Assembly: GCA_045538305.1 (NCBI GenBank)
Contig: JAZSRC010000066.1
Span: 1 to 50,058, forward strand
Source: SFHK01 sp045538305
GTDB lineage: Bacteria; Bacillota; Clostridia; Christensenellales; Aristaeellaceae
Direction: 5' to 3'
Length of the DNA stretch: 50,058 nucleotides
Part shown: positions 42,888 to 50,058 of the stretch, in pieces
How positions within the stretch are numbered: the first letter of the stretch is position 1
How the letters are laid out: each line of letters opens with the position of its first letter
Program-made: the position numbers and the translations under genes
Notes under the pieces: generated by a model
The model's database searches: none
Seen by the model: the letters and a program-made list of their open reading frames with translations, nothing else
What the model was told of the DNA's origin: nothing

Positions 42888-43460
42888 TCAGTCGTCAACA
42901 GGCATGGCCGTCGGAACGCTGGAAGGATCCATGGGCGATAGCGTTATGTGCTTTTTGCAGAACGGACATTCGAATTTCTGGTCGTCGTCGTAAGAATCCG
43001 GATCACAGACGGAGAAAAATTTTCCGCATTCGGGGCAAACACAGCCAATAAACAACGCGGTTTCTGCAATATCATCATCGAATTCATCGGAAGGAGAATC
43101 GTTGTCATCGTATTCATCTTCATCAAAATCAATGTCTTCATCAGCGTCTCTCAATATGCTGACGGGTGCTTTCTTTTTTGCCGAACGGCGTTCGGATGAA
43201 AAATCATAATCAACATCGTCGTCCATGAATTCATCCTCATCGCTGTAATGCATTTCGATATCGGCAAGATCATCATCGATGCTTTCAACATAGTCGTTCA
43301 GATCCTGCAGATCGTTTTCCATGCGGATGACGGAGGAAGCAAATTCATCCAGCACATCTACAAACATATTCAAAAGTTTAACCGTTTCGTCATCCTTATT
43401 CAGCTGTAGTCCGTCCATCATACCGTGGATATAGCCGATTTTTTCGGAGATTTTATGCAT
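42888..43460 (-). CDS. CD1247-type protein with acidic linker and zinc ribbon
   Basis: The protein has 190 residues. Residues 1-70 form a helical domain (MHKISEKIGYIHGMMDGLQL ... VLDEFASSVIRMENDLQDLNDY) like the CD1247 N-terminal domain of Clostridia. Residues 72-133 are an Asp/Glu-rich linker (DEDIDFDEDEYDDNDS). Residues 140-170 hold a zinc ribbon, CPECGKFF ... CPFCKKH. The gene is preceded by AGGAGG and lies just after efp, as in many Clostridia. The function is unknown. Confidence 0.8.
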   Translation of the reverse strand: MHKISEKIGYIHGMMDGLQLNKDDETVKLLNMFVDVLDEFASSVIRMENDLQDLNDYVESIDDDLADIEMHYSDEDEFMDDDVDYDFSSERRSAKKKAPVSILRDADEDIDFDEDEYDDNDSPSDEFDDDIAETALFIGCVCPECGKFFSVCDPDSYDDDQKFECPFCKKHITLSPMDPSSVPTAMPVDD

Positions 43461-43486
43461 TGATAAGCCTCCTGACCATATTAATG

Positions 43487-43521
43487 AAAAGCGGAACCGC
43501 CGCTTGGGCGTTTCCGCTTTT
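43487..43521 (-). terminator. Terminator between efp and the CD1247-type gene
   Basis: The - strand arms AAAAGCGGAAACGCC and GGCGGTTCCGCTTTT pair at 14 of 15 positions around a five-base loop, followed by CATTAAT. It could end efp transcripts or leave the downstream gene to read-through. Confidence 0.75.
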
Positions 43522-43537
43522 GTTTGGGTAACAAATC

Positions 43538-44095
43538 TTATGCGCGGGAGAGGTACTCGCCGACGCGGGTATCGATCTTCAGCTTGTCGCCGATTTCGAT
43601 GAACAGCGGAACCTGAAGGGTGAAACCGGTTTCTACCGTTGCGGGCTTGGTGGTGTTGGAAGCGGTGGCGCCCTTGAAGCCGGGTTCGGTGTGGATAACC
43701 TCGAGCTCTACAAAGAAGGGGGCCTCAACAGAGAAGGGAGCGCCCTTGTAGAAGCGTACGGTGGCATTGGTGTTTTCCTTCATGAACATAATGCTGTCCT
43801 CAACCTGCTCCTTGGCAAGACCAAGCTGCTCGTAGGTTTCGGTATCCATGAAGTAATACAGATCGCCGTCGTTATAAAGATACTGCATTTCTTTGGTTTC
43901 GATGATTGCCTTAGGCATCTTATCGGTGGGGTTGAAGCTGCGCTCAACCACAGCGCCGGTGATGATGTTCTTGATTTTGGTGCGGACGAATGCAGCGCCT
44001 TTGCCGGGCTTTACATGCTGGAAATCTACGATCGTCCAGATGCCGCCATCCCATTCTACCGTAAGGCCTTTTTTGAAATCGCCTGCTGTTACCAT
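43538..44095 (-). CDS. efp: Elongation factor P
   Basis: The protein has 185 residues, full length. The N-terminal KOW-like domain ends in the modification loop VKPGKGAAFVRTK with K32 at the tip; the middle OB domain has ERSFNPTDKM and the C-terminal OB domain ends GDKLKIDTRVGEYLSRA. It relieves ribosome stalling at polyproline. The tip lysine would be modified by whatever enzyme this lineage uses; no modification enzyme is encoded in the window. The ATG follows GAGGAGG. Confidence 0.97.
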   Translation of the reverse strand: MVTAGDFKKGLTVEWDGGIWTIVDFQHVKPGKGAAFVRTKIKNIITGAVVERSFNPTDKMPKAIIETKEMQYLYNDGDLYYFMDTETYEQLGLAKEQVEDSIMFMKENTNATVRFYKGAPFSVEAPFFVELEVIHTEPGFKGATASNTTKPATVETGFTLQVPLFIEIGDKLKIDTRVGEYLSRA

Positions 44096-44128
44096 TGGGG
44101 GTTCCTCCTCTGAATATAAAATCGTGGT

Positions 44129-45181
44129 TTAAACAACGATGAGTTGTTTGGGGGTCGTGATCGGGTTGATGAAGCCATCCGAAGTTATGATAACTGTATC
44201 TTCAATGCGGCAGCCGCCGACTCCGGGAATATATACGCCCGGTTCGATCGTAACCACATGACCCTTTGAAAGAAGCTGCTCGGAACGGAAGCTTACGCGC
44301 GGTTCCTCGTGGATGAAAAGGCCAACACCATGGCCGAGGCTGTGCCCGAAGGCGCCGGGATATTTGGCGTCAAGAAGGTCTCGTGCAACTTTATCGACGT
44401 CCTTCAGTAGTACGCCAATTTTCAGTGCTTCCAAGGATTTAAGCTGAGCGTCAAGAACGGCGTCGTAAATGGCGTGAAGCTCTTCGGAAATCTCTCCGAT
44501 TGCGATGGTGCGCGTCATATCGGAGCAGTAACCGTTATAGGATGCTCCGAAATCAAACGTTACAAGCTCACCCTTTTCGATCACCTTGTCGCTTGGAACG
44601 GCATGGGGAAGGGAACCGTTTACGCCGCTTGCAACGATGGTGTCAAAGGCGTTTCCTTCGCTGCCGTGAAGGCGCATGGAATAATCCAAATATGCTGCCA
44701 CCTGTTTTTCGGTCATACCGGGCTTTATGTAGGAAAGCACATCGTCGAACGCTTTGCAGGAAATGGAGCACGCCTTGATGATGGAATCAATTTCACTTTC
44801 GTCTTTGAAAGCGCGCATTTCCTCAACGACGTTCGGCATATCGTTAATCTTAATGCCTTCAAGCGCTTTTTCAAGAGAACGGAACTGATTCACTGTGAGA
44901 ATACTACATTCGACGTAGAGCGAGGTAAGTCCTTCTTTTTGAAGATACTCTTTGATAATATCTTCCGTGGAGCGTCCGCTGCCTGTGCGCTCTACCGTGC
45001 ATTCAGGGCTCTGACGCTGGGCTTGCTCAATATACCGAAAATCGGTAATGATAACTGATTCGTTTGGAAGCACCAGAAGGGAGCCCTCACCTGTGTACCC
45101 GGTAAGGTAGCGAATATTGATGCTGCTGGAATATAGAAGGGCATTGGCCTCTTTTTCGCGAAGGATACTAACGCGGTTCAT
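44129..45181 (-). CDS. M24 Xaa-Pro peptidase
   Basis: The 350-residue protein starts at ATG 45181 after GGAGGTG. The N-terminal creatinase-like domain is followed by the pita-bread fold with the metal ligands: first Asp in VTFDFGASYNGYCSD, second Asp in the same block (CSDMTRTIAIG), His in GHGVGLFIHEEP, and Glu residues in VVTIEPGVYIPG and CRIEDTVII. Family members remove amino acids before proline. It is upstream of efp in the same direction, the usual Clostridia arrangement. No signal peptide, so cytoplasmic. Confidence 0.92.
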   Translation of the reverse strand: MNRVSILREKEANALLYSSSINIRYLTGYTGEGSLLVLPNESVIITDFRYIEQAQRQSPECTVERTGSGRSTEDIIKEYLQKEGLTSLYVECSILTVNQFRSLEKALEGIKINDMPNVVEEMRAFKDESEIDSIIKACSISCKAFDDVLSYIKPGMTEKQVAAYLDYSMRLHGSEGNAFDTIVASGVNGSLPHAVPSDKVIEKGELVTFDFGASYNGYCSDMTRTIAIGEISEELHAIYDAVLDAQLKSLEALKIGVLLKDVDKVARDLLDAKYPGAFGHSLGHGVGLFIHEEPRVSFRSEQLLSKGHVVTIEPGVYIPGVGGCRIEDTVIITSDGFINPITTPKQLIVV

Positions 45182-45284
45182 ACCGTACACCTCCACCACT
45201 GACAAACATATATTAAGTATAACACGTATGAGGGAAAAAGAATAGTGATTTTCTGCAAAAATACAATAAAATTTCCAAATGGCA

Positions 45285-45313
45285 TTGTAAGATACGAGGA
45301 TTCATGATAAAAT
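45285..45313 (+). promoter_or_regulatory. Promoter of the corrinoid protein gene
   Basis: TTGTAA (45285-45290) and TAAAAT (45308-45313) are 17 bases apart. Confidence 0.6.
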
Positions 45314-45346
45314 ACGATTGTACAATACGAATTGGAGGGTATAATA

Positions 45347-45976
45347 ATGGCTGATATGATGGCAATCGCAAAGGCTGTTGAGAACGGAAGAAAGAAGATC
45401 GTAGATCAGCTCGTTCGTGAAGCGCTGAGCGAAGGCGTAAAAGCTGAAACCATCCTCAACGAGGGCCTTGTCGTTGGTATGACCAATCTCGGTGAGATGT
45501 TCAAAAACGGTGAAGTATATGTACCTGAGGTTCTGATTGCCGCACGAGCCATGAAGGCAGGTACCGAAATCCTGAAGCCGCTTCTGGCAACCGAAAATGT
45601 ACAGTCCCTTGGCACTGTTGCCATCGGTACCGTTCAGGGCGACCTTCATGATATCGGAAAGAACCTTGTCGGAATGATGCTGGAAGGAAACGGCTTTACG
45701 GTTGTCGATCTTGGCGTAGACGTTGCACCGGAGAAGTTTGTTGAAGCCGTGAAAAACGGCGCGCAGGCGATCGGCATGTCCGCCCTGCTCACGACGACTA
45801 TGCCCACGATGGCTCTGGTAATCGAGAAGCTTAAGGAAGAAGGCATTCGCGATCAGGTTAAGGTTATGATCGGCGGGGCTCCTATCACTCAGGAATATGC
45901 GGATCAAATCGGTGCAGACGGCTATTCCACTGACGCTGCGTCCGCTGCAGAGCTTGCGAAGAAGCTGATTGCATAA
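45347..45976 (+). CDS. Corrinoid (B12-binding) protein, methyltransferase shuttle type
   Basis: The 209-residue protein starts at ATG 45347 after GGAGG. Residues 1-85 are the helical cap (VREALSEGVKAETILNEGLV, MFKNGEVYVPEVLIAARAMK), residues 87-209 the B12 domain with D99-x-H101-x2-G in GTVQGDLHDIGKNLV, GMSALLTTTMPTM and VMIGGAPIT. This matches MtaC/MtbC-like methyl-carrier proteins, which hold the cobalamin methylated by a partner methyltransferase. No methyltransferase, reactivase (RamA) or second component is in the window, so its methyl donor is unknown. Confidence 0.9.
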   Translation: MADMMAIAKAVENGRKKIVDQLVREALSEGVKAETILNEGLVVGMTNLGEMFKNGEVYVPEVLIAARAMKAGTEILKPLLATENVQSLGTVAIGTVQGDLHDIGKNLVGMMLEGNGFTVVDLGVDVAPEKFVEAVKNGAQAIGMSALLTTTMPTMALVIEKLKEEGIRDQVKVMIGGAPITQEYADQIGADGYSTDAASAAELAKKLIA

Positions 45977-46127
45977 ACGCGCAAATTTCATCTTACACCA
46001 GATTTTGAAAAGCCCGGCATAGGCGGATAAGAGCTCTCGATCATATTGAAAGCTCAAATTGCGTATGACGGGCATTTTCATCCAATAAAACTCTTATCAG
46101 TACGGTGTGTTTCTCCCGGAGGGGCGT

Positions 46128-48293
46128 ATGAAAAAGAAAAAGGTGGTTATTCGGGAAGGCATAGGAAGAAGAATCGCTGTATCTCCATCCCTCGTTATTA
46201 TACTGGAGGCGGTTATTCTTACCTTTATTCTGGAGATTCTGTCAAGGCGGTCTTTGGCAGATGCTTTCGGGTATATGATTCATAAGCCGCATGTGTTTAT
46301 ATTCAATACCTCCATTGTCAGTCTGACGCTTGCTTTTGCAATGGTGTTTCGGAAAAAAGTATTCACGGTTGTATTTGTTACCCTGCTTTGGCTCGGTTTT
46401 GGTATTGCCAACTGTATTATGTTGTGTTTGCGCACAGCTTCTCCCTTGACGAGTTTTGATTTGCGCCTCATTTTTCGGGCAATACAGATGATGGGCGTAT
46501 ATTTTGCATGGTGGCAGACTGCGCTGATCGCGCTTGCGATTATTGCGGCCATCGCGTTGATTGTGGTTCTGGCCGTAAAAAGCCCAAAATACCGGAAAGA
46601 AGGTCAGATTGCGTATCTTCGTTTGAATGCTTTTGCAATTCTGTTTTTGGTCATGTTGATTGGCTTTACAAACATGAAGGAGATTTCTGCAAATCTGAGG
46701 CCTTCGATCTATCACTCGTATATGGAATACGGTTTTCCGTATTGCTTTTCTTACAGCTTCTTTGACATCGGCATCAGGGAACCCAAGGATTATTCGGACA
46801 AGGAGATAGAAAGCATATCCGACGAACTGGATATAGAAATAGAAAAGGAACAGGAAGAAACCGTCAGAAAGCTTGCTTTTACTGAAAAAATCATCGATTC
46901 AGTCAGAACGGATGCATTCCAAACAACACCTGAAACCTATACTGTAGAATCTGTTGAAGCCATTCGAAAAGCGCTTATAACGCAAAATGAGATAGATGGA
47001 ATCGAAAACAACGACTATCCGAACGTAATAATCGTTCAGTTGGAATCCTTTTTTGATCCTACAAAAATCAAGGGATGGACGTATACTGACGACCCGATAC
47101 CCAATTTCCGGTCGCTTACCAAAGAGTTTACTAGCGGTGGATTGGATGTTCCAACGGTTGCAGGCGGAACGGTGAATACGGAATTTGAGGTGCTGACTGG
47201 AAACTCTCTCGACTTTTTCGGTGCGGGCGAATTGCCGTATTATTCCATTCTGCGCGATCAATCGGTGGAATCGCTGGCGATTGACCTTCGTGTGCTGGAC
47301 TATGAAGCTACCGCTGTTCACAATTATAATGGTTCTTTCTATTACAGAGACGAAGTATATCAGAACATGGGCTTTAATCGTTTTGTTCCGCTGGAATATA
47401 TGGAAGGGTACGATCTGACAATTACGGGCTGGCCGAAGGATGAAATTCTGCTTGATGTGATCAGGAAGACGACCCAATCAACCGAAGGTAAGGATTTCGT
47501 TTTTGCTGTAACCGTACAATGCCATGGCCCGTATATTGATCTGCCGAAGGATGAATCGGAAGAGACTTTACCTGAAGAAGAGGCTCAGGAAGAAACCGAA
47601 GGAATGGAGTATTTTCTTTCGATGCTTTCCGAAACGGATGAACTTATCGGGAATCTGGTAAAGGAATATGCTGCGTCCGACGAAAAAACGATCATTGTGT
47701 TTTACGGGGATCATCTTCCGAGCATCAACCTTGAAAATGAGGATCTTGTTACGGAAAGCATATATGAAACCGAATATGTTATATGGTCCAATTATGAACT
47801 CCCGAAAAACGACAGAGATCTTGAAGCCTATCAGCTTGGAGCCTATGCGCTTGATCAGATTGGCGTTGATACGGGCATTATGATTAAATTCCATCAGACG
47901 CAAATGGATAAAAAAGACTATATGCGCAATCTGGAAATACTGGAATACGATATGCTGTATGGTGAACGATATATATATGGCGGGAGAGAATTCATCGCCA
48001 ATGAGAAGATGCAGATGGGCGTATACCCGGTAGAAGTTACAGGCATGTATGTCAAGAATAAGAATCTGTTTGTGGAGGGAAAATACTTTACGTCTGACAG
48101 CAGGGTGTATCTGAATGATGATGGGTATGATGAAACGATATTTATAAATCAAGGCCTGCTGGTTGTTCCAAATTCTGTCCCCGAAGATGGAACGATGCTT
48201 ACGGTAAAGCAGATATCGGATGAAGGATATGTGCTGGGATCGACGGAGGAGCACATTCTTACGGGACTGGTACCGACTGGTTTTAGAAAATAA
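46128..48293 (+). CDS. LTA synthase-like membrane phosphoglycerol transferase
   Basis: The 721-residue protein starts at ATG 46128 after GGAGGGG. Five membrane segments occupy residues 20-190, followed by an extracellular sulfatase-fold domain: N-terminal ligand region NVIIVQLESFFDP, nucleophile T348 in AGGTVNTEFEVLTG, and FYGDHLPSI for metal ligands (near 555). Such enzymes transfer glycerol phosphate from phosphatidylglycerol to make lipoteichoic acid. An unusual extra beta-rich domain of about 100 residues (YPVEVTGMYVKNKNLFVEGK ... VLGSTEEHIL) follows the catalytic domain, possibly a wall- or polymer-binding part. Confidence 0.87.
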   Translation: MKKKKVVIREGIGRRIAVSPSLVIILEAVILTFILEILSRRSLADAFGYMIHKPHVFIFNTSIVSLTLAFAMVFRKKVFTVVFVTLLWLGFGIANCIMLCLRTASPLTSFDLRLIFRAIQMMGVYFAWWQTALIALAIIAAIALIVVLAVKSPKYRKEGQIAYLRLNAFAILFLVMLIGFTNMKEISANLRPSIYHSYMEYGFPYCFSYSFFDIGIREPKDYSDKEIESISDELDIEIEKEQEETVRKLAFTEKIIDSVRTDAFQTTPETYTVESVEAIRKALITQNEIDGIENNDYPNVIIVQLESFFDPTKIKGWTYTDDPIPNFRSLTKEFTSGGLDVPTVAGGTVNTEFEVLTGNSLDFFGAGELPYYSILRDQSVESLAIDLRVLDYEATAVHNYNGSFYYRDEVYQNMGFNRFVPLEYMEGYDLTITGWPKDEILLDVIRKTTQSTEGKDFVFAVTVQCHGPYIDLPKDESEETLPEEEAQEETEGMEYFLSMLSETDELIGNLVKEYAASDEKTIIVFYGDHLPSINLENEDLVTESIYETEYVIWSNYELPKNDRDLEAYQLGAYALDQIGVDTGIMIKFHQTQMDKKDYMRNLEILEYDMLYGERYIYGGREFIANEKMQMGVYPVEVTGMYVKNKNLFVEGKYFTSDSRVYLNDDGYDETIFINQGLLVVPNSVPEDGTMLTVKQISDEGYVLGSTEEHILTGLVPTGFRK

Positions 48294-48299
48294 AACAGA

Positions 48300-48338
48300 G
48301 AATCCGGCATTTCAGCTTTAAGGCTGCATGCCGGATTC
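48300..48338. terminator. Bidirectional terminator after the LTA synthase-like gene
   Basis: GAATCCGGCAT (48300-48310) pairs perfectly with ATGCCGGATTC (48328-48338); an inner CAGC/GCTG stem extends it. It lies between convergent genes. Confidence 0.8.
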
Positions 48339-48342
48339 ATTC

Positions 48343-48687
48343 TTACATGGATTTGGTTACAACGATATCGGCGCCTGATTCTGCGGCATTTTGAATTACT
48401 ACATCGCCCACATGAACGGGGGAAGTGATGGTTACGCTGTTCAGGGCTTTCATCACGCGCATCAAATCATCCTTTCGGATGGGTTTGTCGGTTTTCACGG
48501 GACAGCGGCTGTATAGTGCACCTTGAATTTTTACGGTGCTGGTGAGTGTTCGGACGGGGTTCAATACTTCATTCTTTCCATATAAAGCGCCTCGTTCACA
48601 CTGATTTCCGCGCACGGTATAATTGTTTTGGTCGTCCACCTGCAGGCGGCAGCCTTTAGGGCATACAATGCATATCAATTCCTTCAT
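48343..48687 (-). CDS. DUF1667-domain protein
   Basis: The protein has 114 residues. Two cysteine pairs at the N-terminus (LICIVCPKGC, then GNQCERGA) suggest a small iron-sulfur or zinc site; CPVKTDKPIRKDDL is typical of DUF1667. In Clostridia this gene closes a trio with a FAD oxidoreductase and a glycerol-3-phosphate-dehydrogenase-like enzyme, as here. Its role is probably electron transfer in that complex (inference from co-occurrence). It overlaps the upstream gene by 4 bases. Confidence 0.85.
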   Translation of the reverse strand: MKELICIVCPKGCRLQVDDQNNYTVRGNQCERGALYGKNEVLNPVRTLTSTVKIQGALYSRCPVKTDKPIRKDDLMRVMKALNSVTITSPVHVGDVVIQNAAESGADIVVTKSM

Positions 48688-49949
48688 CTGGTTTCATCCT
48701 CCTCGGCCAATACAGTGATAACGCCGGTAACTGCCTTTGCCAAAAGCGCCTTGGGTATGCGGATATGCTCCATCTCGCCGGGCGCCATATACTCGCGCTT
48801 GTAACGGGCCAGAACGGTTTCGCCGCTTTTGACGAGGATAGCGCTTTTGCTGTATATGCGATTGACTCGGAAATATACATCTGCAAGTGTTTCGATATTA
48901 TCAGGCCTGATTCGCTGGGGGACGGTATAGGTTACGCCTGAGCCGTTCTTCATTTCAATGAAGATTTCAGTATGCGCATGATTCTGCACATATTCTGCCG
49001 CTGCGCGTCCGGCGCGCTCGCTTTCTTCGGAAACATAGTCGACCAGGTCATGAACATGAACAACATTTCCGCACGCGAATATACCGTTTACAGAGGTTTC
49101 CATATTCTCATAAACGTACGCACCGTTTGTACGGGCGTCTATTTCGATGCCTGCGCCCTTTGTAAGTTCATTTTCGGGGATCAGGCCTATGGATAAAAGC
49201 AGTGTATCGCAATCAAAATGCATTTCGCTGCCGGGAATGGGCAGGCGTCTTTCGTCTACCTTAGCCACAGTTACTCCCGAAACACGACCGTTTTCGGCTT
49301 CGATATTTGTTACTGTATGGGAAAGATAAAGCGGAATGTTGAAATCATTTAAACACTGGGCGATGTTACGCGCTAGTCCGCCCGAATACGGCATAACCTC
49401 CACGCAAGCCAGCACGTCGGCACCCTCCAGCGTCATTCTGCGCGCCATAATCAACCCGATATCGCCGGAACCCAGTATTACAATGCGTTTTCCGCACATG
49501 TAGCCTTCCAGATTCAGGTATCTTTGCGCGGTACCTGCCGTAAAAACGCCTGCCGGTCGATCTCCGGGGATGCCGATTGCGCCGCGCGTGCGCTCTCTGC
49601 AGCCCATGGCAAGAATGATCGAGCAGGCTTCTGAAATCTGATATCCGCCGTTTGCGCTGACATAGTGTACGGTTAGATCATCGGTCACCTGAAGAACCAT
49701 CGCATCTTTTACGACGGCAACGGAGGTATCGAAAAGCATATCAATATAGCGACCGGCGTATTCGGGACCGGTGAGCTCTTCCTTAAAACGATGCAGGCCA
49801 AACCCGTTGTGTATGCACTGATTCAATATACCGCCCAGTTCTTTATCGCGCTCGATGATCAGAATGCTTCGAAGACCGCCTTCATATGCTGCTTTTGCTG
49901 CTGCAAGCCCAGCGGGACCTCCTCCGATTACGATCAGATCGTACTTCAT
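48684..49949 (-). CDS. FAD-dependent pyridine nucleotide-disulfide oxidoreductase
   Basis: The protein has 421 residues. The FAD motif is VIGGGPAGLAAAKAAYEGG at residues 6-24; the NAD(P) motif is VILGSGDIGLIMARRM near 151-166; GIFACGNVVHVHDLVDYVSEESERAGRAAAEY matches the C-terminal FAD loop. CGRE-type redox sites are not obvious (MGCRERTRGA is present near 116-125). It is the middle gene of a GlpA-like/FAD/DUF1667 trio, likely transferring electrons from glycerol-3-phosphate or a similar substrate. It starts one base after the upstream stop. Confidence 0.88.
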   Translation of the reverse strand: MKYDLIVIGGGPAGLAAAKAAYEGGLRSILIIERDKELGGILNQCIHNGFGLHRFKEELTGPEYAGRYIDMLFDTSVAVVKDAMVLQVTDDLTVHYVSANGGYQISEACSIILAMGCRERTRGAIGIPGDRPAGVFTAGTAQRYLNLEGYMCGKRIVILGSGDIGLIMARRMTLEGADVLACVEVMPYSGGLARNIAQCLNDFNIPLYLSHTVTNIEAENGRVSGVTVAKVDERRLPIPGSEMHFDCDTLLLSIGLIPENELTKGAGIEIDARTNGAYVYENMETSVNGIFACGNVVHVHDLVDYVSEESERAGRAAAEYVQNHAHTEIFIEMKNGSGVTYTVPQRIRPDNIETLADVYFRVNRIYSKSAILVKSGETVLARYKREYMAPGEMEHIRIPKALLAKAVTGVITVLAEEDETR

Positions 49950-49950
49950 A

Positions 49951-50058
49951 TTATAGGTCCTCCTTCTTGGTTTCGCTGATCAGGATGCGGCTTCCCTTGG
50001 TATCCTTGAGTATGTCCAAGGGGCTTACTTCCAGCTCCCGGGCGATGATTTCCATCAC
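49951..50058 (-). CDS. C-terminal end of a GlpA-like FAD oxidoreductase (partial)
   Basis: The last 35 residues, VMEIIARELEVSPLDILKDT then KGSRILISETKKEDL, match the tail of the NAD(P)/FAD-dependent glycerol-3-phosphate dehydrogenase-like proteins that precede this FAD oxidoreductase gene in Clostridia. The gene continues to the right, outside the window. Stop TAA at 49951-49953. Confidence 0.75.
   Translation of the reverse strand: MMEIIARELEVSPLDILKDTKGSRILISETKKEDL

Overview
The window looks like a chromosome segment of a low-to-mid GC Gram-positive bacterium of the class Clostridia, probably from a gut or rumen, carbohydrate-degrading lineage. The evidence is strong GGAGG-type ribosome binding sites, an LtaS-type lipoteichoic-acid synthase, a CD1247-type protein beside efp, a DUF1667 / FAD oxidoreductase / GlpA-like trio, a diaminopropionate ammonia-lyase, and many glycosidases with sugar-acid enzymes. 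I cannot name the genus. The first 30 bases are probably the tail of a further gene, and the last 108 bases are the C-terminal end of a FAD enzyme that runs out of the window.

Layout. 0.1-11.1 kb: ten co-directional genes (three glycosidase-like proteins, an aldose-epimerase-like protein, an UlaG-type lactonase, a LmbE deacetylase, an amidohydrolase, a zinc alcohol dehydrogenase, an enolase-superfamily dehydratase, a RraA-type aldolase). Together they read like release, deacetylation, oxidation, lactone opening, dehydration and aldol cleavage of an unknown sugar. 11.2-12.8 kb: an SDR and a YhhQ-type transporter behind a riboswitch-like leader, possibly preQ1-type. 13.2-14.5 kb: an iron-sulfur-flavoprotein-type reductase and a regulator in which an XRE helix-turn-helix is fused to a complete desulfoferrodoxin-like module. 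14.7-16.3 kb: a GH3 N-acetylhexosaminidase.

16.4-22.6 kb is a decayed, island-like zone: a BspA-type leucine-rich-repeat pseudogene with an in-frame stop, a FliB-like protein, a kinase pseudogene, a transposase remnant, an N-terminally truncated tyrosine recombinase, an unrecognised 210-residue gene with a good promoter, and short TTGCAA repeats beside tRNA-Pro(CGG) and tRNA-Thr(CGT). 22.9-28.6 kb: an MBL hydrolase, a ZIP metal transporter, a Ca2+ P-type ATPase, then a Na/Pi-symporter stub joined to a frameshifted KdpE-like regulator. 28.9-30.9 kb: dpaL, tRNA-Pro(GGG) and a short peptide deformylase.

31.1-36.9 kb: a phosphonate-type ABC system (PhnD-like binding protein, PhnC, two PhnE permeases) with a Gfo/Idh/MocA dehydrogenase. 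The second permease carries five 32-residue tandem repeats between its first and second membrane segments. 37.0-42.1 kb: a P1-family peptidase, a GH2 beta-mannosidase-like enzyme and a GH78-like enzyme. 42.1-45.2 kb: a housekeeping block with an M24 peptidase, efp, a CD1247-type protein and a pyrophosphatase-Nudix fusion. 45.3-50.1 kb: a solitary corrinoid protein, an LTA-synthase-like protein and the DUF1667/FAD oxidoreductase cluster.

The best candidates for something undescribed are the HTH-desulfoferrodoxin fusion, the repeat-bearing PhnE permease and the ten-gene catabolic operon.
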